From positions 62,001 through 126,000 of the forward strand of contig JBAOHV010000026.1 of the NCBI GenBank assembly GCA_037045265.1: DNA of 64,000 bases, in the 5' to 3' direction. The position numbers and the translations under genes are program-made. The notes beneath the pieces were generated by a model. That model did no database searches. It worked only from the letters and a program-made list of their open reading frames with translations, and was not told where the DNA came from. Shown piece by piece: positions 28,816 through 39,202 of this stretch. Numbering within the stretch: position 1 is the stretch's first letter; every line of letters begins with the position of its first letter. This DNA comes from JBAOHV01 sp037045265. GTDB taxonomy: Bacteria > Actinomycetota > Acidimicrobiia > Acidimicrobiales > Microtrichaceae.

Positions 28816-31800
28816 GCCACTCCGATCACATCACCCTGGGCGACCTGCGGGAGTCCTCACGGGGGATCGTGAACCTGCGTGGATGGGCAGCGGCGCTACG
28901 TCGACCCGGTCGCTCGCTGCGGACGATGGTCGGCGACGGGCCGGTGTTCCCTCTGCTCATCCTGTTCGGGCTGAACGCAGTGGACGAGCTCGACCGCACC
29001 GGGTTCGGAATACTCCTACCGAACATCCGCGATGCCTTCGCCATGTCCAACACCGGCGTGCTGGCACTCGTCGGCGTCACGGCGCTGGGCGCGCTCCTGA
29101 TGCAGATGCCCATCGCGATCGTGTCCGATCCGCGGCAACAGGGTGGCGATCACGCTCGCCGGAGCGTCCGCCTGGGCGGTGTTCTCGGTCATGACCGGCG
29201 CGGCGACAGCGATCTGGATGCTCGTCGTCGCCCGTGTCGGTACCGGGATCGGACGCGCGGTGGTGGATCCGACCCACAACGCGCTGCTGTCGGACTGGTA
29301 CGCAGTGGAGCGCCGCCCAGCGGTGTTCTCGTTCCACCGCGCAGCCAACGTGCTGGGGAACTTCGCGGGACCCCTGCTCGCAGGTGGGCTCGCCGCGGCG
29401 TTCAGCTGGCGGGTCCCGTTCTTCGTGTTCGCCGTGCCGACCGTCGTGCTGGTGGCATTGGGTCTGCGTCTGCGTGACCCGGTCAGGGGCGTACAGGAAC
29501 GCCGTGCGGCGGGAGCGAGCGAGCACGTCGCCGAGACGGCCGAGACACCGCCGAGCTTCGGTGAGGCGTGGCGGCTCCTGTGGAAGATCGATGTGCTGCG
29601 GCGGATGTGGTACTCGGTGCCGTTCCTGGCGGTCGCGGTCGTCGGCTTCATCTCGCTCGCCGGGCTCCTCTACGAGGAGGTCTACCGGCTCGACGAGCTG
29701 GAGCGCGGCTACCTGGCCGCGGTGGCCGAGCCGTTCCAGTTCTTCGGCCTGGCAGTGGGCGCGCGGCTGGGAACCCGGCTGTTCCTGCGAGGCCCGCACC
29801 TGATCTTCAAGCTGCTGCGCGGCGTTGCCTTCGCGTGCTCGGCACTGGTCGCATGTTTCGCGCTGGCACCGACGCTGCCGTTGACGATCTTGGCGAACAT
29901 AGCGCTGACGAGCGTCCTGGCAATCCTGTTGCCCGGCCTGTTCGCCACCCTGTCGCTGGCCATCCCGGCCCGGGCCCGGTCGGTCGGTTTCTCGATCGCT
30001 GCGTGGTGGGCGATACCGGGGCTCGCCATGTTGCCGCTCATCGGCTGGGTGTCGGACTCGTTCGGGATCCGTCAGGGAATGCTGGTCATGGTGCCGATCC
30101 TCGCCGTGGGCGGGGTGATCATCTCGACCGGCGGGTCCGTCGTGGAGCGCGACATCAACGACGCCTGGCGGGCGTCGGCGGCCCGATCGCAGGCACTGGT
30201 CGAACGTGAGGACGGTCGTTCGAAGCTGTTGGTCGTGAAGGACGTCCAGGTTGGCTACGGGCCGGTGAGGGTCCTCCACGACATCGACTTCGAGGTTGCC
30301 GAGGGTGAGGTGCTCGCAGTCCTTGGCACGAACGGGGCGGGCAAGTCGACGCTGATCCGTGCGATCTCGGGTCTGGCCGAGGCCGACTTCGGTGCGATCA
30401 TCCTGGACGGTCGCGACATCACCCACGCACCGCCGAACGAGATCGCGTCACTCGGCGTGGCGCTGGTTCCCGGGGGCGCTGGGACGTTCCCGTCTCTCAG
30501 CGTCGCCGAGAACCTCCGCGCAGCGGGTTGGCAGCTGCGCCGTGATCACCACGAGCTCGCCGTGCGTATCGACGAGGTGCTCGAGGTGTTCCCGGTTCTC
30601 GGGGACCGGCTCGATGAGCCGGCGGTGAACCTCTCCGGTGGCCAGCAGCAGATGCTCGCGCTGGCAATGGCGCTGCTGTCGCGCCCGAAGCTCCTGTTGG
30701 TCGACGAGCTCAGCATGGGGCTCGCTCCGGTGGTGGTCGGCCAACTGGCGGACATCGTCCGAAGGGTCGCCGCCGAGGGCACCACGGTGGTGCTCGTCGA
30801 GCAGTCGCTCAACGTGGCGCTGGACATCGCGACGAGCGTGGTGTTCATCGAACGCGGGCACATCCGCTACGCCGGACCAGCGCACGAACTGGTCGAACAT
30901 CCGGAACTGCTCCGCGTGGCCTTCCTGGCCGAGGCCGCGACCGGCGTTTCCACCACATCCGCGGACGAGATAGTTGCAGCGACACCCGGGGTTGCGGACG
31001 AGTCAGGGGAGCCTGCGTTGGAGCTCACGTCGGTGACCCGGCGTTTCGGTGGGGTCTCGGCGGTGAACGACGTCAGCTTCGCTGTCGCATCTGCCGAGAT
31101 CGTCGGGCTGATCGGCCAGAACGGTGCGGGCAAGACCACGCTCCTCGACCTGATCTGCGGCTATCAGCCGCTGGACGGTGGACGAGTCCGTATCGGAGGG
31201 GTCGACGTCTCGACACGCTCTCCCCACGAACGCGCCCGCGCTGGCCTGGGCCGGACGTTCCAGGGTGGACAGCTCTTCGCAGGTTTGACGGTGACCGAGA
31301 CCGTCGCTGTCGCTGCTGGAGCGATCGGCGATCGTGCGTGACCTGCTCAACCCCGCCCTGTATCTGCCGGCCGCGTACGACAGCGAGATGGCGGTGCAGC
31401 GCCGGGTGGCGGAGCTGATCGACCTGTTCGGACTCGGGCAACACCGTGACGCCTTCACGTCGGAGCTGTCGATCGGTACGCGGCGTATCGTGGAGTTCGC
31501 CTGCGCGGTCGCGCATCAGCCCGAAGTGCTCCTGTTGGACGAGCCGGCCGCCGGCGTCGCCCAACGCGACGTCGAGCAGCTCGGTGGGACCTTGTTGCGG
31601 ATCCGCGAGGAGCTCGGCTGCGCGATGGTCATCATCGAACATGACATGCCTCTGGTCGCATCGGTCTGCGACCGTCTGATCGCGCTCGAGGCGGGTTCGG
31701 TCATCGCCGAGGGGCGATCTGGGGAAGTGCTCGGCGACCAGCGCGTCGTCGCTTCATACCTGGGAGACGACCTTGCGGCAGTGCACCGTTCTGGAACCGT

Positions 31801-31831
31801 GACAGGGCCTATCGGGGGGAGCGTCGAGTGA
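28812..31831 (+). CDS. MFS domain fused to two ABC ATPases (LivF and LivG)
   Basis: An unusual three-part protein of about 1,006 residues. Residues ~1–450 form a major facilitator domain with 10–12 membrane helices and SDRGNRVAI at the loop 2–3 signature. Then comes a LivF-type ATPase (GTNGAGKST near 505, LSGGQQQMLALAMAL, VDELSMGLAP) and a LivG-type ATPase (GQNGAGKTT near 768, variant signature LSIGTRRIVEFACA, LLLDEPAAGV, IIEHDM). Frame steps of +1 occur at ~29130 and ~31315; dropping one base restores VSDRGNRVAITLAG and VALERSAIVRDLLNPALYLP. The gene is coupled to the fused permease before it and the binding protein after it. Confidence 0.8.
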
Positions 31832-33568
31832 GGGCGATGAACGATCCAGCAGGCACCGAGCGCACACGGAGACTCGCTCGAATCGGTCCGGCAGTCGTGC
31901 TCGTGGTGCTGGCAGGGCTCGTCGCGGCGCTCATCGCGACGGGTGCGCCCCAGGAATCGGCCGGGGCACCTCCGTCGGTACCACCAGGCCGGCAGCTCGT
32001 CGGCCGGCGGGGATCCGGCCGACGTCGAGCTGCCTGCGGGTGTGCTGCCGTTCTCGGTCGCCGAGGCCCGCGGTCAGGTCGGCGAGATCGACTGGGGTGA
32101 GCGCTGCGACGTCGAGCGCGGCGTGCTCGCCCTGCCGTTGGGCCCACCACCGGGTTGCTTCGCTCCCTACGACGGCCCCGCCGGTGGGGCGACAGCCACC
32201 GGCGTGACCGCCGACTCGATCCGGGTAGTGGTCTACGTTCCCCAGGAGAACGACCCGATCCTGAGCTTCATATACCGACAGGTCGGTGCTGACGACACCC
32301 CGACCGACACCTTCGAGACCTATCAGGGCTACAGCGAGCTCCTCAGTCGCTACTTCGAGACCTACGGCCGACGCGTCGAGCTGGTCCGCTACGACGCGAC
32401 AGGCTCCATCAGCGATGCTGTGGCCGCCACGACCGACGCCGAGACGATCGCCCGTGACATCGAGCCGTTCGCCGTCATCGGTGGGCCGGCGCTGACCGAT
32501 GCGTTCGCCGAGACCCTCGCTGCGAACCAGGTGATGTGCGTCACCTGCGTGCCCGGTCGGACCACGGAGTGGTACGAGGAGCGTGCGCCCTACGTGTGGG
32601 ACCTGCAGAAGAACACCGGACAGTCCCAGTCGATGGTCGCCGAGTACGTGGGCAAACGTCTGGCCGGCAGGGAAGCTGCTTTCGGCGGGGACGACGTCAA
32701 CGGTCAGGAGCGACGCTTCGGGCTCATCTACCTGTCGTCGGGGACCGAGGCCGAGGAGCTGCGCTCGCGGCTGGAGGAGACCCTCGCGGACGAACACGGG
32801 GTGACCTTCGCCGATGTGGCTTCGTACTCGGACCCGATATCGCTCGGCGGTCAGGCCAGGGAGATGCTCGCCCGGATGAAGTCGAAGCGAGTCACCAGCA
32901 TCCTCTTCGTCGGTGACCCGCTCGCACCCCAAGCGCTCACCAGGAACGCCACGGCTCAGGACTACTACCCCGAATGGGTCATAACCGGCTCCGCCCTGGT
33001 CGACACCTCGATCTTCGGGCGTACATACGACCAGGAGCAGTGGCGCCATGCCTTCGGACCGTCGAACCTCTTCGCCCGCGTATCGCCGTCGGTGGCCGGT
33101 GCAGCGTCGCTGTATCGCTGGTACTACGGGGAGAGCCCGCCGGCCACGTCGACCGCGCCGCTGATCCTGCCGAACCTCCAGTTCCTCTACTCGGTCTTCC
33201 AGGGGGCGGGGACCGAGCTCACCCACGAGATGTTCCAGCGGGTCATCTTCGGTGCGGAGATCGTCCCCGGCAACGTCCTCTCACCCCAGATCTCGTGGGG
33301 GGAGCGTGGCATCTGGCCCGGAGTCGACTACGCCGGGGTCGACGACCAGACCGAGGTCTGGTGGGACGCGGACGCCCGGGGGGTGGACGAGACGGGCAAG
33401 GACGCCAGCGGACTCTGGACCTATGTGGACGGCGGCAAGCGGTACCTTCCCGGCCAATGGCCCGAGTCGGAGCCGAAGGTGTTCGACCCCGATGGTGCGG
33501 TGACCGTCTACACGGAGCTGCCGCCAGGCGTGACGCTCACCGACTACGAGCCTCTCCCCAGGGAATGA
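31828..33568 (+). CDS. Membrane-anchored type 1 substrate-binding protein
   Basis: Binding component for the fused Liv-type transporter. GTG 31828 overlaps the previous stop. An N-terminal helix (AVVLVVLAGLVAALIAT) without a clear lipobox anchors it. After a linker comes a periplasmic-binding fold of the Peripla_BP_6/leucine-binding kind (DSIRVVVYVPQ, FAVIGGPALTDAFAETLAANQV, ILFVGDPLAPQAL, YPEWVITGSALVDT). One +1 step at ~31987 interrupts the linker; dropping a G from CCAGGCC gives PPSVPPAGSSSAGGDPADVELPAG. It ends 15 bases from the convergent PAC2 gene. Confidence 0.82.
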
Positions 33569-33583
33569 TCGTCGCCCGGTCTC

Positions 33584-34480
33584 TCAGGAGTCGCCCGGGT
33601 GGTCGCGCAGGAACTCCTGGAGCTCCTCGGCCAGTTCGTCGCCGCTGGGAAGTCGGTCGAAGTCGATCGTCGGAGCGTCGTCGGGACCGCCCAGACCCTG
33701 GTCCATCAGTTCCTCGAGCTGGCTGATCATCGTCCGGTGCTCGGGGTTCTCGGCGACGAGCTCGTCCAGGCGTATGCGAGTGCCGCGGGCGTCGGACGAC
33801 AGCTGGCCCGCGTCTATCTGCAGCCCGGCGACGTCACCGAGACCTTCCAGCAACGCGACGCTCGCGGCTGGATAGGGCATCGATGCGACGTAGTGCGGTA
33901 CCTGCGCCCACAACCCGAGCGTCGGCAGTCCCGCACCGTTCGCTGCGACGTCGATCACGGTGTGGATGCCCGCCGGCACGTCAAGGGTGCCGCGGACGTA
34001 GCCGTGCAGGGAACCGGACAGCTCCGCCGACGAAGTCGTGATGGACAAGGCCGTTGGACGGGTGTGAGCAACTGGAGCGGGGTAGGCGCCGAGGGTGACG
34101 ATCATCCGGCATTCGTGGTCATCCGCTATGTCCACGACGGCGTCGGCGAACGCCTGCCACTCGTAGTCGGGTTCGGCGCCGACCAGCGCCAGCACGTCGT
34201 TGCCGACGCCGTCGGTGCCGGCACGCAGCTCGATCCCCGGCCAGGTCAGCCCCGTCACCAGACCGTTGACCAGATGCATGATCGGTCGCCGCGAGCGGTG
34301 GTCCAGCAACCTGTCGGCATCGAACTCGGCGATCGTCTCGGCGTTCGTGGCGCTCACCAGTGCCGCCATGGCGTTGGCGCCGCCCCCACCGGAGTCGATC
34401 CATCCGTCCAGGGCGACGATCATCACCGGTTCGGTGAGGTCCGGGACGAACTGCACCTCGACGAGGGGGTCGTCGCTCAT
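33584..34480 (-). CDS. PAC2 family protein
   Basis: 298-residue cytosolic protein of the PAC2 (proteasome assembly chaperone-like) family, found in actinobacteria and archaea. The features are VMIVALDGWIDSGGGGANAMAAL, DHRSRRPIM, GVGNDVLALVGAEPDYEW and MIVTLGAYPAPVAHTRPT. The exact bacterial role is unsettled. Its ATG overlaps the stop of the phosphotransferase gene, so the two are co-translated. Confidence 0.9.
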   Translation of the reverse strand: MSDDPLVEVQFVPDLTEPVMIVALDGWIDSGGGGANAMAALVSATNAETIAEFDADRLLDHRSRRPIMHLVNGLVTGLTWPGIELRAGTDGVGNDVLALVGAEPDYEWQAFADAVVDIADDHECRMIVTLGAYPAPVAHTRPTALSITTSSAELSGSLHGYVRGTLDVPAGIHTVIDVAANGAGLPTLGLWAQVPHYVASMPYPAASVALLEGLGDVAGLQIDAGQLSSDARGTRIRLDELVAENPEHRTMISQLEELMDQGLGGPDDAPTIDFDRLPSGDELAEELQEFLRDHPGDS

Positions 34481-35562
34481 TGGATCTCCTTGGAGGCGTC
34501 GTGGGTCAGCTCTGCCAGGCGGTCGAGCATGAACCGGAATCCTGAGATGGTCTGCTCGGGCACGTCACCCATGGCCCCGCCCACGTAGCGCGCGTAGACC
34601 CCGGCGATGATGCACATGAGCTTCCAGTACCCGAACGCCACGAAGAACGGCAGGTCAGAAAGGTCTCGGCCTGACTCCTGACCGTAGCGATCGACCAGAT
34701 CGCGCTTGCGGGGGAACCCGTCTAGCGCGGTGGGTGAAGCCTGTGGCATCACCGCGTCCTCGTCGGGGTCGGACCAGTAGACCCACAGGAGTCCGACGTC
34801 GGCGAGCGGGTCGCCGAGAGTGCAGATCTCCCAGTCGAGAACAGCGGCGATGGAGCCGTCGTCAGCGAGCATGCAGTTGTCGAGCCGGTAGTCGCCGTGC
34901 ACGATCGTCGCGGGGCCCTGGGACGGGATCGAGGTGGACAGCAGGTCGTGCACGTCGTGCACCACCCGCAGGCCCAGGCCGCCCTCGACCTGCGCGTCCG
35001 AACCCTGGAACTGGGTGTACCAGCGCTTGAGCTGGCGGGCGACGTAGTCCTCCTTGCGGCCGAGTTGGCCGAGTCCCACACGGTCGACGTCGACGGCGTG
35101 TATCGACGCGAGCACGTCGACGATCGACTCGCCTGCACGCGACCGCTGGGCGGTGTCGAGCGCTGCGGCGTCATCGTGGGAGCGGATGACCCTGCCATCG
35201 ACGAAGTCCATCACGTAGAACGGGGCACCGTTGACCGCTGGATCCTCGCAGAGCCCCACCGTCGGCGGGACCGGGACGTCGGTCCGGCCGAGCGCCGAGA
35301 TGATCGTGTGCTCGCGGGACATGTCGTGTGCTGTGGCCAGCACCTGGCGGAGAGGTGGCCGGCGCAGCACCCAACGGTTCGCGTCGACGTCGGTCACCGA
35401 GTAGGTGAGGTTCGAATGCCCCCCGGCGATCAGCGCGAACTCGAGCGGTGCCGCCGCCCGGGGTACGTGCCGGGCGAACCAGTCGGTGACCGCGGTCGCG
35501 TCGATCCCTTCGGGAACGGCGGTGCTCACTGCAGCTGCTGATCGGTCGGTTGCGTCGGTCAC
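34477..35562 (-). CDS. Phosphotransferase family protein (APH/ACAD10-like)
   Basis: Kinase-like fold of the aminoglycoside-phosphotransferase superfamily, close to the ACAD10/11 N-terminal type. Key motifs are LIAGGHSNLTYSV, WVLRRPP with the ATP-contacting basic residue, the catalytic loop IVHGDYRLDNCML and the metal site AVLDWEICTLGDPLADVG. Members of this branch often act near acyl-CoA dehydrogenases on hydroxyacyl substrates; none is encoded nearby. GTG 35562 follows CCGGAG. Antibiotic resistance should not be inferred. Confidence 0.88.
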   Translation of the reverse strand: MTDATDRSAAAVSTAVPEGIDATAVTDWFARHVPRAAAPLEFALIAGGHSNLTYSVTDVDANRWVLRRPPLRQVLATAHDMSREHTIISALGRTDVPVPPTVGLCEDPAVNGAPFYVMDFVDGRVIRSHDDAAALDTAQRSRAGESIVDVLASIHAVDVDRVGLGQLGRKEDYVARQLKRWYTQFQGSDAQVEGGLGLRVVHDVHDLLSTSIPSQGPATIVHGDYRLDNCMLADDGSIAAVLDWEICTLGDPLADVGLLWVYWSDPDEDAVMPQASPTALDGFPRKRDLVDRYGQESGRDLSDLPFFVAFGYWKLMCIIAGVYARYVGGAMGDVPEQTISGFRFMLDRLAELTHDASKEIQ

Positions 35563-35649
35563 GGCGCGCTCCGGGTCGGGTCGTGGCGGTGGGGCGGGGA
35601 GATCACGCTAGTGGCAGCGCCTCGTTCGCGGACGTCGAAGCCGGGCCCG

Positions 35650-35662
35650 TACACTCCGGTCA
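35650..35662 (+). promoter_or_regulatory. -10 box for a leaderless thioredoxin/TPR transcript
   Basis: TACACT (35650–35655), six bases, then ATG 35662. The hexamer and spacing are identical to those at nadD. Confidence 0.5.
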
Positions 35663-36363
35663 TGGTCGACGTCACCGATGCCACTTTCCAGACCGCTGTC
35701 ATCGATCGTTCGGCGGTGGTGCCGGTAGTGGTCGACCTGTGGGCCGAGTGGTGCGGACCGTGCCGGACGCTCGGTCCGATCATCGAGGCGGTGGTGGCCG
35801 AGACCGAGGGGCAGGTGGAGCTCGCCAAGGTCGACGTCGACGCCAATCCGGCCATCGCACAGGCCTTCCGTGCCCAGTCGATCCCGGCAGTGCACGCGAT
35901 CAGGGACGGTCGGCCGGTCGACTCGTTCCTGGGTGCGTTGCCCGAGGACAAGGTCAGGGAGTTCGTGCAACGCCTCCTGCCTGCCAAGGAGCTGAGCGAG
36001 GTAGAGAGGCTGATCGAGGCGGGCGACGAGGCGTCGCTGGTAGCCGCCCTGGAGCTCGAGGCCGACAACGTCGAGGCCATCGTGTCGTTGGCGGAGCTGT
36101 ATGCAGGCGAGGAGCGTGGCGACGAGGCACTGGCTCTGCTCGAGCGCATCCCCGAGTCGGCAGACACCCGCCGCGTAGCCGCACTCGCACGCCGCGGCCC
36201 GCTGGCCGCCGCGGGCATGGAGGACCGTCTTGCGGAGCTCCTCGGATCCGTCAAGGTCGACGACGATGCGAGGCGGGAGTTCATCGACCTGCTCGAACTG
36301 CTCACGGACGACGACCCTACGAAGGCCGACTGGCGCCGCAGGCTCAGCGCCCAGCTGTTCTAG
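35662..36363 (+). CDS. Thioredoxin–TPR co-chaperone (YbbN/CnoX-like)
   Basis: 233 residues. The thioredoxin domain (1–105) has an intact WCGPC active site at C31/C34 and the cis-proline P75 (QSIPAVHA). The rest is helical, with TPR-like repeats (VERLIEAGDEASLVAALELE, VEAIVSLAELYAGEERGDEALALLERI). This architecture matches YbbN/CnoX, a holdase that hands clients to DnaK/GroEL. Unlike E. coli YbbN, this copy keeps both cysteines and may be redox active. It sits alone before comEA. Confidence 0.9.
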   Translation: MVDVTDATFQTAVIDRSAVVPVVVDLWAEWCGPCRTLGPIIEAVVAETEGQVELAKVDVDANPAIAQAFRAQSIPAVHAIRDGRPVDSFLGALPEDKVREFVQRLLPAKELSEVERLIEAGDEASLVAALELEADNVEAIVSLAELYAGEERGDEALALLERIPESADTRRVAALARRGPLAAAGMEDRLAELLGSVKVDDDARREFIDLLELLTDDDPTKADWRRRLSAQLF

Positions 36364-36488
36364 GTGACAGCGCGGACCGGGCGGCGCGACCCGCCTGGCA
36401 CGGGCCTGTCCGCCTGCCTCTCCGGCTACCGTCGGTGGTCTTCCCCCTGAGTCCGCACGAGTCGTGCCGCTGACCGACAGGGAACCCG

Positions 36489-37319
36489 ATGGAGATCGAC
36501 GGGCCGACCGGCGATCGAAGAGCAGAGGTGGCCGCGGGAGCTGACGTCTCCGGCCGGGCACAGGCGGTGTTGGACCGGCTGGTGCGCGACAGCGGTTCAC
36601 CCGCCCCCCGCCGCGGGTGGTTGCGTGCAGTCCCGTTCCTTGTCGTGGCGGCCGCGGTGCTGGCCGTCGTGGCGTTCCGCAGGCCTGCCCCGATCGATGA
36701 GCGCCTCCCGATAGCTACCTCTGCTTCGGCTTCGGAATCGAGTGGTACGAGCGCCGGGTCGTCCGCGGCCGGTTCGTCCGCGGCTGGTTCGTCCGCAGCC
36801 GGGTCCTCAACGGCTGCTGAACTGCCGGCCGTGGACTCCGACGGCATGGTCGTAGTGCATGTCGTGGGTGCGGTGGCCTCGCCCGGGGTGGTTGAACTGG
36901 GCGCTGGGAGCAGGGTGGTCGACGCGGTCACCGCTGCCGGTGGACTCCGCACCGACGCTGATCCGGACCGTGTGAACCTGGCGGCGCCGCTCGAGGACGG
37001 GCAGAGGGTGGTGGTGCCCGTCGTGGGTCAGGAACCGCCGGTCGAGATCGTCTCCAGCGGGACGACCCCGGGTGGCGCGGCCGGTGACACAGCCGGTGAC
37101 ACAGCCGGCAGCCCGCGTGCCTCGCCGATCGACTTGAACAAGGCGACCGCTCAGGAGCTCGACTCCCTTCCCGGGGTCGGCCCGGCGACCGCCGCTTCGA
37201 TAATCAGCCACCGTGAGAAGGAGGGCCCGTTCCGGAGTGTCGACGACCTGCTCGACGTACGCGGAATCGGTGAGGCCAAGCTCGAGTCGATGCGCGATCT
37301 GGTGGTCGTGGGCAGTTGA
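36489..37319 (+). CDS. comEA: ComEA-type DNA-binding competence protein
   Basis: Binds incoming double-stranded DNA at the outer face of the membrane during uptake. It has a cytoplasmic tail, a membrane helix (~45–63), a Ser/Ala/Gly linker with four ~5-residue repeats (about 89–110), an SLBB domain (~120–180), a second GDTA-repeat linker and a C-terminal helix-hairpin-helix pair (IDLNKATAQELDSLPGVGPATAASI, about 214–275). The start ATG 36489 follows AGGGA. Its stop overlaps the comEC start. Confidence 0.95.
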   Translation: MEIDGPTGDRRAEVAAGADVSGRAQAVLDRLVRDSGSPAPRRGWLRAVPFLVVAAAVLAVVAFRRPAPIDERLPIATSASASESSGTSAGSSAAGSSAAGSSAAGSSTAAELPAVDSDGMVVVHVVGAVASPGVVELGAGSRVVDAVTAAGGLRTDADPDRVNLAAPLEDGQRVVVPVVGQEPPVEIVSSGTTPGGAAGDTAGDTAGSPRASPIDLNKATAQELDSLPGVGPATAASIISHREKEGPFRSVDDLLDVRGIGEAKLESMRDLVVVGS

Positions 37320-39202
37320 GGGCGGCCCAGGCCGATGCGGGCCAGGCCGATGCGGGCCAGGCCGGCGATGGCAGCCAGCCCATGCGGACCCGGTCGCTGC
37401 AGCGCACCGACGTGGCCTTCCTGTGTGCTGCAGGGGCAACGGTCGCGGCTGGTTGGTTCACGTTGCCTGTCGACCCGACGGCTGCGCTCATCGTTGCGGT
37501 GGTGTTGGCGTGCGGGGCGTCGGCGATCCGCGAGCCGATGCTCCTGGCCGCGGCAGCGGTGCTGTTCGTCGGTGCCAACTCGGGCGAGCAGATGAGGGCG
37601 CTCGGTACCGACCTGCCGGCCGATGTGGAAGGTGTTGCGGTGCTCGTGGGTGACCCGCGCAGGTCGGACTTCGGTTGGCAGGTACTCCTGTCGGTGGGGA
37701 GTCGCCGGTATGCCGCCTCGGTCGACCACGAGCAGGGGAGGACGCTGTCATCGCTCGCCACCGGCGACCACGTGATCGTCGACGGTCGTCCCCGGCCTCT
37801 GCGCAACGCCCCTATCGGCTGGGTCCGCTCCAACCACCTCGCCGGTCGCCTGATGGTGCGCCACATGGAGCGGGGCCCGCGTGCGGCGCCGTGGTACCGG
37901 TTGGCGAACGGTGCCAGACAGGTGCTCTCGGACGGATCACGTTCGTTCGAAGACGAACGGCGCCCCTTGTACCTGGGCATGGTCATCGGCGACGACCGGG
38001 ATCTGTCGGAGCTGCGTGAGTTCCGGTTCGTCACTGCCGGGCTGACTCATCTGAGCGCGGTGTCCGGACAGAACGTCGGGTTCGTGCTGATCCTCTTCTC
38101 GCCGCTGCTGACCCGCATCGGAAGGCGTGGTCGCTGGGTGGCGACATGTGTCGTGCTCGTCTTCTTCGTGCTGGTCACACGCGCTGACCCGTCCGTCATG
38201 CGGGCATCGGTGATGGCGGCAGTGGTAGCGGCGTCCCTGTCGAGTGGACGGTCGCTGCACACGGCTCGGGCGCTGGCTGTCGCGGTGGTCGTGCTGCTGG
38301 TCGTGGACCCGCTGATGGTGCACTCGCTCGGCTTCGCCCTTTCGGTCACCGCGACGCTCGCCCTGGTGCTGGTGGGTCCTGCGTTGGCACCGCACCTGCC
38401 CGGGCCACGGTGGCTCAGGGCTCCACTGGCAGCGACCATCACCGCCCAACTGGCCACCGCGCCGCTGCTGGCGTCCATCGGTTCGACCCCTTCGCCGATG
38501 TCGGTGCCAGCCAACCTCCTGGCGGTGCCCGTGGCAGGAGTGGTCATGGTGCTCGGGATGACGGTCGGCGTGGTGGCGGGACTGGTCGCGGAACCGATGG
38601 CAGCAGTGCTCCAGATGCCGGCTCGGTCGGCGGTCACGTGGGTCGACCTGGTCGCCGGAGTCGCGTCGTCGGTTCCATGTCGCCCGATCGGGCCAGGACG
38701 ACTGGCGCTCGTAGCGGGTCTCGGGGCCGTGTCGCCGATGATGAGGATCAGGCAGGCCAGAACCGGCGTTGCCGATCCCGAGCGGAGGCCGTGGGTCCGG
38801 GTCTGTCAGCGGCTCTCGGTCGCAGGTGCAGTGCTGGTCCTGGCCCTGTCGTGCTGGCCGACTCCACCGAGCGTCGGGGTCAGCCGACCGGCAGCGGGAG
38901 TTGATGCGGTGGTGGGCGCGTGTGGCGGAGTGGTGCTCCGGGTGGGACGCGAGGCGGATGGCGGCGAGGCGCTGTCGGCGGCGTCCACCTCTGGTCTGCG
39001 GCGGATCGACGTGCTGGTGGTCGGCCGGGGCGCTGGTCGGGCGGCAGCGGCGATCGCCGAGCAGTGGACGGTCCGTCGTCGCCTGGATGAGGGTCCGATG
39101 CTGGGGCCCACGACCTTGAGCGTCGGTGGCGTGGACGTCGTGGTCCGCGACGGTCTGGCGGAGATCAGCCCGTCTGAGCGGCCGTGTAGGTTGGGCGGGT
39201 GA
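37316..39202 (+). CDS. comEC: ComEC/Rec2 DNA channel protein, degenerate C-terminus
   Basis: Membrane channel for single-stranded DNA uptake. GTG 37316 overlaps the comEA stop and is followed by a repeat coding QADAGQADAGQAG. Then come membrane helices, the DUF4131-type domain and the competence domain with LTHLSAVSGQNVGFVLI and many helices. The last ~120 residues occupy the place of the usual metallo-beta-lactamase domain. They lack any HxHxDH: VVGRGAGRA stands where THPHADH is expected. The protein is thus a channel without the nuclease-like metal site. Its stop overlaps the folP2 start. Confidence 0.92.
   Translation: MRAAQADAGQADAGQAGDGSQPMRTRSLQRTDVAFLCAAGATVAAGWFTLPVDPTAALIVAVVLACGASAIREPMLLAAAAVLFVGANSGEQMRALGTDLPADVEGVAVLVGDPRRSDFGWQVLLSVGSRRYAASVDHEQGRTLSSLATGDHVIVDGRPRPLRNAPIGWVRSNHLAGRLMVRHMERGPRAAPWYRLANGARQVLSDGSRSFEDERRPLYLGMVIGDDRDLSELREFRFVTAGLTHLSAVSGQNVGFVLILFSPLLTRIGRRGRWVATCVVLVFFVLVTRADPSVMRASVMAAVVAASLSSGRSLHTARALAVAVVVLLVVDPLMVHSLGFALSVTATLALVLVGPALAPHLPGPRWLRAPLAATITAQLATAPLLASIGSTPSPMSVPANLLAVPVAGVVMVLGMTVGVVAGLVAEPMAAVLQMPARSAVTWVDLVAGVASSVPCRPIGPGRLALVAGLGAVSPMMRIRQARTGVADPERRPWVRVCQRLSVAGAVLVLALSCWPTPPSVGVSRPAAGVDAVVGACGGVVLRVGREADGGEALSAASTSGLRRIDVLVVGRGAGRAAAAIAEQWTVRRRLDEGPMLGPTTLSVGGVDVVVRDGLAEISPSERPCRLGG
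37322..37365. repeat. comEC: 15-bp tandem repeat at the comEC start
   Basis: The unit GCCGATGCGGGCCAG (in some phase) occurs just over two and a half times directly after the GTG start. It codes QADAG. Confidence 0.85.
39187..39199 (+). promoter_or_regulatory. -10 box before folP2
   Basis: TAGGTT (39187–39192), six bases, then GTG 39199. It lies within the end of comEC, so folP2 may have its own leaderless promoter. Confidence 0.4.

Noticed and set aside
26783..31831. Programmed ribosomal frameshifting as the cause of the frame changes in the transport operon
   Set aside because: No slippery heptamer or following pseudoknot is apparent, and the same kind of break occurs in unrelated genes.
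34477..35562. Aminoglycoside resistance gene
   Set aside because: The fold is shared, but the sequence pattern is that of the ACAD10-like branch and it is coupled to a PAC2 gene.
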